The notes below the pieces were generated by a model. The model did not search any database and was not told the origin of the DNA. It worked only from the letters and a program-made list of their open reading frames with translations. DNA of 8,622 nt, taken from positions 1 through 8,622 of the forward strand of contig CALDSP010000325.1 in assembly GCA_937924465.1 (NCBI GenBank), read 5' to 3'. Shown here in pieces: positions 6,149-8,622 of this stretch (positions are counted from its first letter, which is position 1; every line of letters begins with the position of its first letter). Source of the DNA: an uncultured Leptospiraceae bacterium. GTDB taxonomy: Bacteria > Spirochaetota > Leptospiria > Leptospirales > Leptospiraceae. Made by a program: the position numbers and the translations under genes.

Positions 6149-6176
6149 TTGCAAAAAATTTTTGCATAATTATACC
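6149..6176 (+). promoter_or_regulatory. Candidate promoter of the vault-like gene, overlapped by a dyad
   Basis: TTGCAA (6149-6154) is followed after 16 bases by TATACC (6171-6176), which would give a leader of about 20 bases before ATG 6204. The perfect dyad TGCAAAAA-A-TTTTTGCA at 6150-6166 covers the -35 box and most of the spacer, so a bound protein would occlude polymerase. An alternative -10, CATAAT at 6165-6170, lies too close to that -35. Confidence 0.45.
6150..6166. repeat. 17-bp perfect inverted repeat in the vault-like gene promoter (candidate operator)
   Basis: Arms of eight bases, TGCAAAAA and TTTTTGCA, flank a single central A. The GC step at each outer end makes it less likely to be mere A/T noise than the neighbouring repeat. 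As RNA it would have no room for a loop, so a DNA-binding site is the more natural reading. Confidence 0.45.
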
Positions 6177-6191
6177 TGTACATTACTTTTT

Positions 6192-6198
6192 GGGAAGG
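6192..6198 (+). promoter_or_regulatory. Ribosome binding site of the vault-like gene
   Basis: GGGAAGG ends five bases before ATG 6204. An in-frame GTG at 6198 overlaps this site and is therefore an unlikely start. Confidence 0.65.
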
Positions 6199-6203
6199 TG
6201 AAT

Positions 6204-8622
6204 ATGCCAGAGGAAAGACAAAGGGAACGAGATTTAATTTTATCTCCAAATGAGTATGCTTTCATTTCAGATCAAACCAAAGGAAACATAAATGTTTATG
6301 TGGGACCTTATAAAGCTAGCCTTTCTAATACAGACCAACCAATTCTTTTTAATGAAGTTACAAAACGTTTTGAAAAATGTATTCTAGAAAGTTCCATTCA
6401 AACCTTTGCCATTGCTCCTGAGGGTTGGTATTTGGTATTAAAAAATCCAGCTAAAGATAATTCGCATCCAAAACACGGTACTGTAAATAATATGAGTGAA
6501 TTAGACATTGGACATAAAGTAAATATTCCAGGTCCAGTGGCTTTTCCTCTTTGGCCTGGGCAAATGGTAAGTGTAGTCAAGGGTCATCATTTGCGTTCAA
6601 ACCAATATTTAGTTGTGCGAGTCTATGATGAAATTTCTGCAAAAGAAAACTGGAATAAGGCTGTCATAAAAATCACAGAAAAAGAAACCTCTCTCACATT
6701 TGATATCAATCAACTTACCCTAGGAAAGCAATTGCTTATAAAAGGAACGGAGGTTTCTTTTTATATTCCTCCAACAGGAATTGAAGTTGTTAAGGATGAA
6801 AACAACAATTATACAAGAGACGCTGTTACTCTTGAAAGGTTAGAATACTGTATTTTATTAGATGAGAATGGAAATAAACGTTACGTGAGAGGACCAGAAG
6901 TTGTATTTCCAGAACCAACAGAAGTCTTTATAGAAAAAGAAGGACAAAGAAAATTTAAAGCAATTGAGCTCAGTGAAATTAAAGGTATTTACATTAAGGT
7001 AATAGCACCTTATACAGAAGGTGAACCTAATTCTCCTAATTACAAAGAATACAAAGAAGGAGATGAGCTTTTTCTTACTGGAAAAGATATGATGATCTAT
7101 TTTCCGAGGAAAGAACATGCAATCATTACTTATGATGGCAATGAAATTCATTATGCTGTAGCTATTCCAGCAGGAACAGCACGTTATGTGATGAATCGAA
7201 TTACAGGAGAGGTTTCCCTTCGCAAGGGTCCAGATATGTTTTTACCCGATCCAAGAACAGAAGTGATCGTAAGAAGAATTTTAGAATCCAAACAAGTAGA
7301 ACTTTGGTTTCCGGGTAATCAAAAAGCAAAAGAGCTCAATGAAGAATTAAAACGTCAGGTGCAAGAAGAGTCTCAATTTCAAACTGCAGTTCCTGCTTTT
7401 GGTAGAAAAAAATCAGTTGAACAAGAAGTTCAAAATGTAATTGCTCCTGCAATCTCTGGAGATACGTTTGAAAGAAAAAATAAATTCACTCCACCAAGAA
7501 CTATTACATTAGATACAAAATATGAAGGAGCCGTAACTATTGATGTTTGGACAGGTTATGCCGTTATGGTAGTTGGAAAGTTTAAGGATAGAAAAGTAAT
7601 TGTGGGACCTGCAAGTTATATCCTAGAATTTGATGAATACCTAGAAGTTTTTTTACTTTCTACAGGAAATCCAAAAACTGATAGTAAACTCATTCGAGAT
7701 GTTTATTTGCGAGTTTTAAACAATCAAGTTTCAGATACTATCGAAGTAGAAACCCAAGACTTTGTAAATGTTCAAATCAAACTTTCTTATAGACTCAATT
7801 TTATTGGAGATTCTTCTGTTTGGTTTAATGTAGAAAATTACGTAAAGTTTTTAACCGATCGATTTCGTTCAATCCTGCGTTCTGTAGCAAAGCAGTACAC
7901 TGTAGATTCTTTTTATACCAACGCTTATTCAATTATTAAAAAAACTATTTTAGGAGAAGATTTAAAAACAGGTTATACATTTAAAGAAAACAACATGCAT
8001 GTCTATGATGTGGAAATTTTAAATGTTAAAATTTTAGATGAAATAATTGCGAAGCTTATGATGGAAGCTCAGCAAGTACAAATTCAGCAAAATACAACTA
8101 TCAATCGAGAGAAATCTAAACTAGCTATAACCAAAGCCGTTGAAGAAATTCGACAGGAATCTCTCATTGCAGAATTTCAAACCAGAGATTTATTAGCAAG
8201 CCTTCAGAAAAAAGAAATTGAGAAAAAGCAAGAAGTAGAGTTAGCTAAAATAGAGTCTGAATCTAAAACAGAAGCTCTCACTTTAGAAAATCAAAAGAAA
8301 ACTGAACAAGAAGTTTCTGAAATTGCCAAAATTAAACTTCAAAGAGAAAAAGAGCAAGAAGAACAAAAGCTCAAATTTATTAACCAAGAAAAAGATATCT
8401 ATCTTTCGGAAATTATGGGGGAGGCAAAAGCCATGTCCGAAAAAACCAAAGCCATTACTCCCGAATTTATAGCAGCATTACAATCCTTTGCCGACAAACA
8501 TTTACTAGAAAAAATGGCAGAGTCAATGGCACCACTTGCTATATTAGGAGGGGAATCAGTTGCCGATGTATTTTCTCGCTTATTAGAGGGTACTAAACTA
8601 GAGTCAGTTTTTCTTAATTTAA
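6204..8622 (+). CDS. Major vault protein-like protein (bacterial MVP homologue), 3' end missing
   Basis: From ATG 6204 the frame is open to the last base, giving 806 residues without a stop; mammalian MVP has about 890. Comparing it from memory with human MVP, I see the same order of parts. N-terminal beta repeats start with a segment like MVP repeat 1 (LSPNEYAFISDQ, then VYVGPYKASL) and include PLWPGQ at about 117-122, matching PLYPGE of repeat 2. About seven repeats fill residues 7-490. The last (TKYEGAVTIDVWTGYAVMVV, then VIVGPASYILEFDEYLEVF) corresponds to MVP repeat 9. The SPFH/band-7-like shoulder at about 492-612 contains VSDTIEVETQDFVNVQIKLS, close to human VITIETADHARLQLQL. A charged, Glu/Lys/Gln-rich cap helix spans about 613-750, followed by a cap-ring-like ITPEFIAAL segment. 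MVP assembles into the hollow vault shell; bacterial members are sporadic and their role is largely unknown. There is no signal peptide. It stands alone after a divergent promoter region. Confidence 0.9.
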   Translation, partial: MPEERQRERDLILSPNEYAFISDQTKGNINVYVGPYKASLSNTDQPILFNEVTKRFEKCILESSIQTFAIAPEGWYLVLKNPAKDNSHPKHGTVNNMSELDIGHKVNIPGPVAFPLWPGQMVSVVKGHHLRSNQYLVVRVYDEISAKENWNKAVIKITEKETSLTFDINQLTLGKQLLIKGTEVSFYIPPTGIEVVKDENNNYTRDAVTLERLEYCILLDENGNKRYVRGPEVVFPEPTEVFIEKEGQRKFKAIELSEIKGIYIKVIAPYTEGEPNSPNYKEYKEGDELFLTGKDMMIYFPRKEHAIITYDGNEIHYAVAIPAGTARYVMNRITGEVSLRKGPDMFLPDPRTEVIVRRILESKQVELWFPGNQKAKELNEELKRQVQEESQFQTAVPAFGRKKSVEQEVQNVIAPAISGDTFERKNKFTPPRTITLDTKYEGAVTIDVWTGYAVMVVGKFKDRKVIVGPASYILEFDEYLEVFLLSTGNPKTDSKLIRDVYLRVLNNQVSDTIEVETQDFVNVQIKLSYRLNFIGDSSVWFNVENYVKFLTDRFRSILRSVAKQYTVDSFYTNAYSIIKKTILGEDLKTGYTFKENNMHVYDVEILNVKILDEIIAKLMMEAQQVQIQQNTTINREKSKLAITKAVEEIRQESLIAEFQTRDLLASLQKKEIEKKQEVELAKIESESKTEALTLENQKKTEQEVSEIAKIKLQREKEQEEQKLKFINQEKDIYLSEIMGEAKAMSEKTKAITPEFIAALQSFADKHLLEKMAESMAPLAILGGESVADVFSRLLEGTKLESVFLNL

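Larger units (their letters stand above)
5897..6203. other. Divergent intergenic region between the rsmE operon and the vault-like gene
   Basis: These 307 bases separate two divergently transcribed units. They hold a candidate promoter for each direction and three inverted repeats (5941-5962, 6127-6146, 6150-6166). Homopolymer runs of A and T are frequent, especially 6000-6100, which may make the DNA bent or flexible. The open frame on the minus strand at 5979-6167 has no recognisable protein character and looks like chance in A/T-rich DNA. I see no RNA gene. Confidence 0.7.

Noticed and set aside
5979..6167. 62-codon open frame on the minus strand in the divergent intergenic region
   Set aside because: It has no ribosome binding site, an odd composition rich in Phe and Lys from A/T runs, and covers the promoter and dyads of the vault-like gene.
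6398..7151. Two open frames on the minus strand (6398-6580 and 6858-7151)
   Set aside because: Both lie antisense within the strongly supported vault-like gene and have no recognisable protein features.
6204..8622. Naming the last gene as flotillin/SPFH protein or TolA-like 'colicin uptake' protein
   Set aside because: There is no N-terminal membrane anchor, and about 490 residues of vault-type repeats precede the SPFH-like part; the whole order matches MVP.

Overview
The window is AT-rich (roughly one third G+C by eye) and densely coded. ADP-heptose synthesis (gmhA), a secreted protein with an N-terminal signal peptide, and frequent TTG starts point to a Gram-negative bacterium. The style of the hypothetical proteins and of the SH3-tailed kinase would suit a Leptospira-type spirochaete, but that placement is a weak inference.

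Left part, plus strand: the 3' end of gltD (glutamate synthase small subunit), an unrecognised two-helix membrane protein, a broken FHA-domain gene, and an intact membrane Ser/Thr kinase with a C-terminal SH3-like domain. The FHA gene carries an in-frame TGA inside the FHA domain and a -1 frameshift near its end. The shifted tail restores a DUF4145-like C-terminus and overlaps the kinase start. An FHA protein next to a kinase looks like a phospho-signalling pair whose reader is inactivated.

Middle part, minus strand: a tightly packed operon running from 5896 down to 3354. It encodes an exported protein, a zinc-ribbon membrane protein, the 16S rRNA methyltransferase RsmE and the sedoheptulose-7-phosphate isomerase GmhA. 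The last three all appear to start with TTG, and two of those starts share a TTGA with the preceding stop codon.

Right part, plus strand: after a 307-base divergent intergenic region holding three inverted repeats, two of them overlapping plausible promoters, one gene fills the rest of the window and runs off its end still open. Its 806 visible residues match the whole architecture of eukaryotic major vault protein (MVP): N-terminal beta repeats, SPFH-like shoulder, long charged cap helix and start of a cap ring. It appears to have about seven repeats rather than nine. This bacterial vault-like protein is the most interesting item here; the broken FHA/DUF4145 gene beside the kinase is second.
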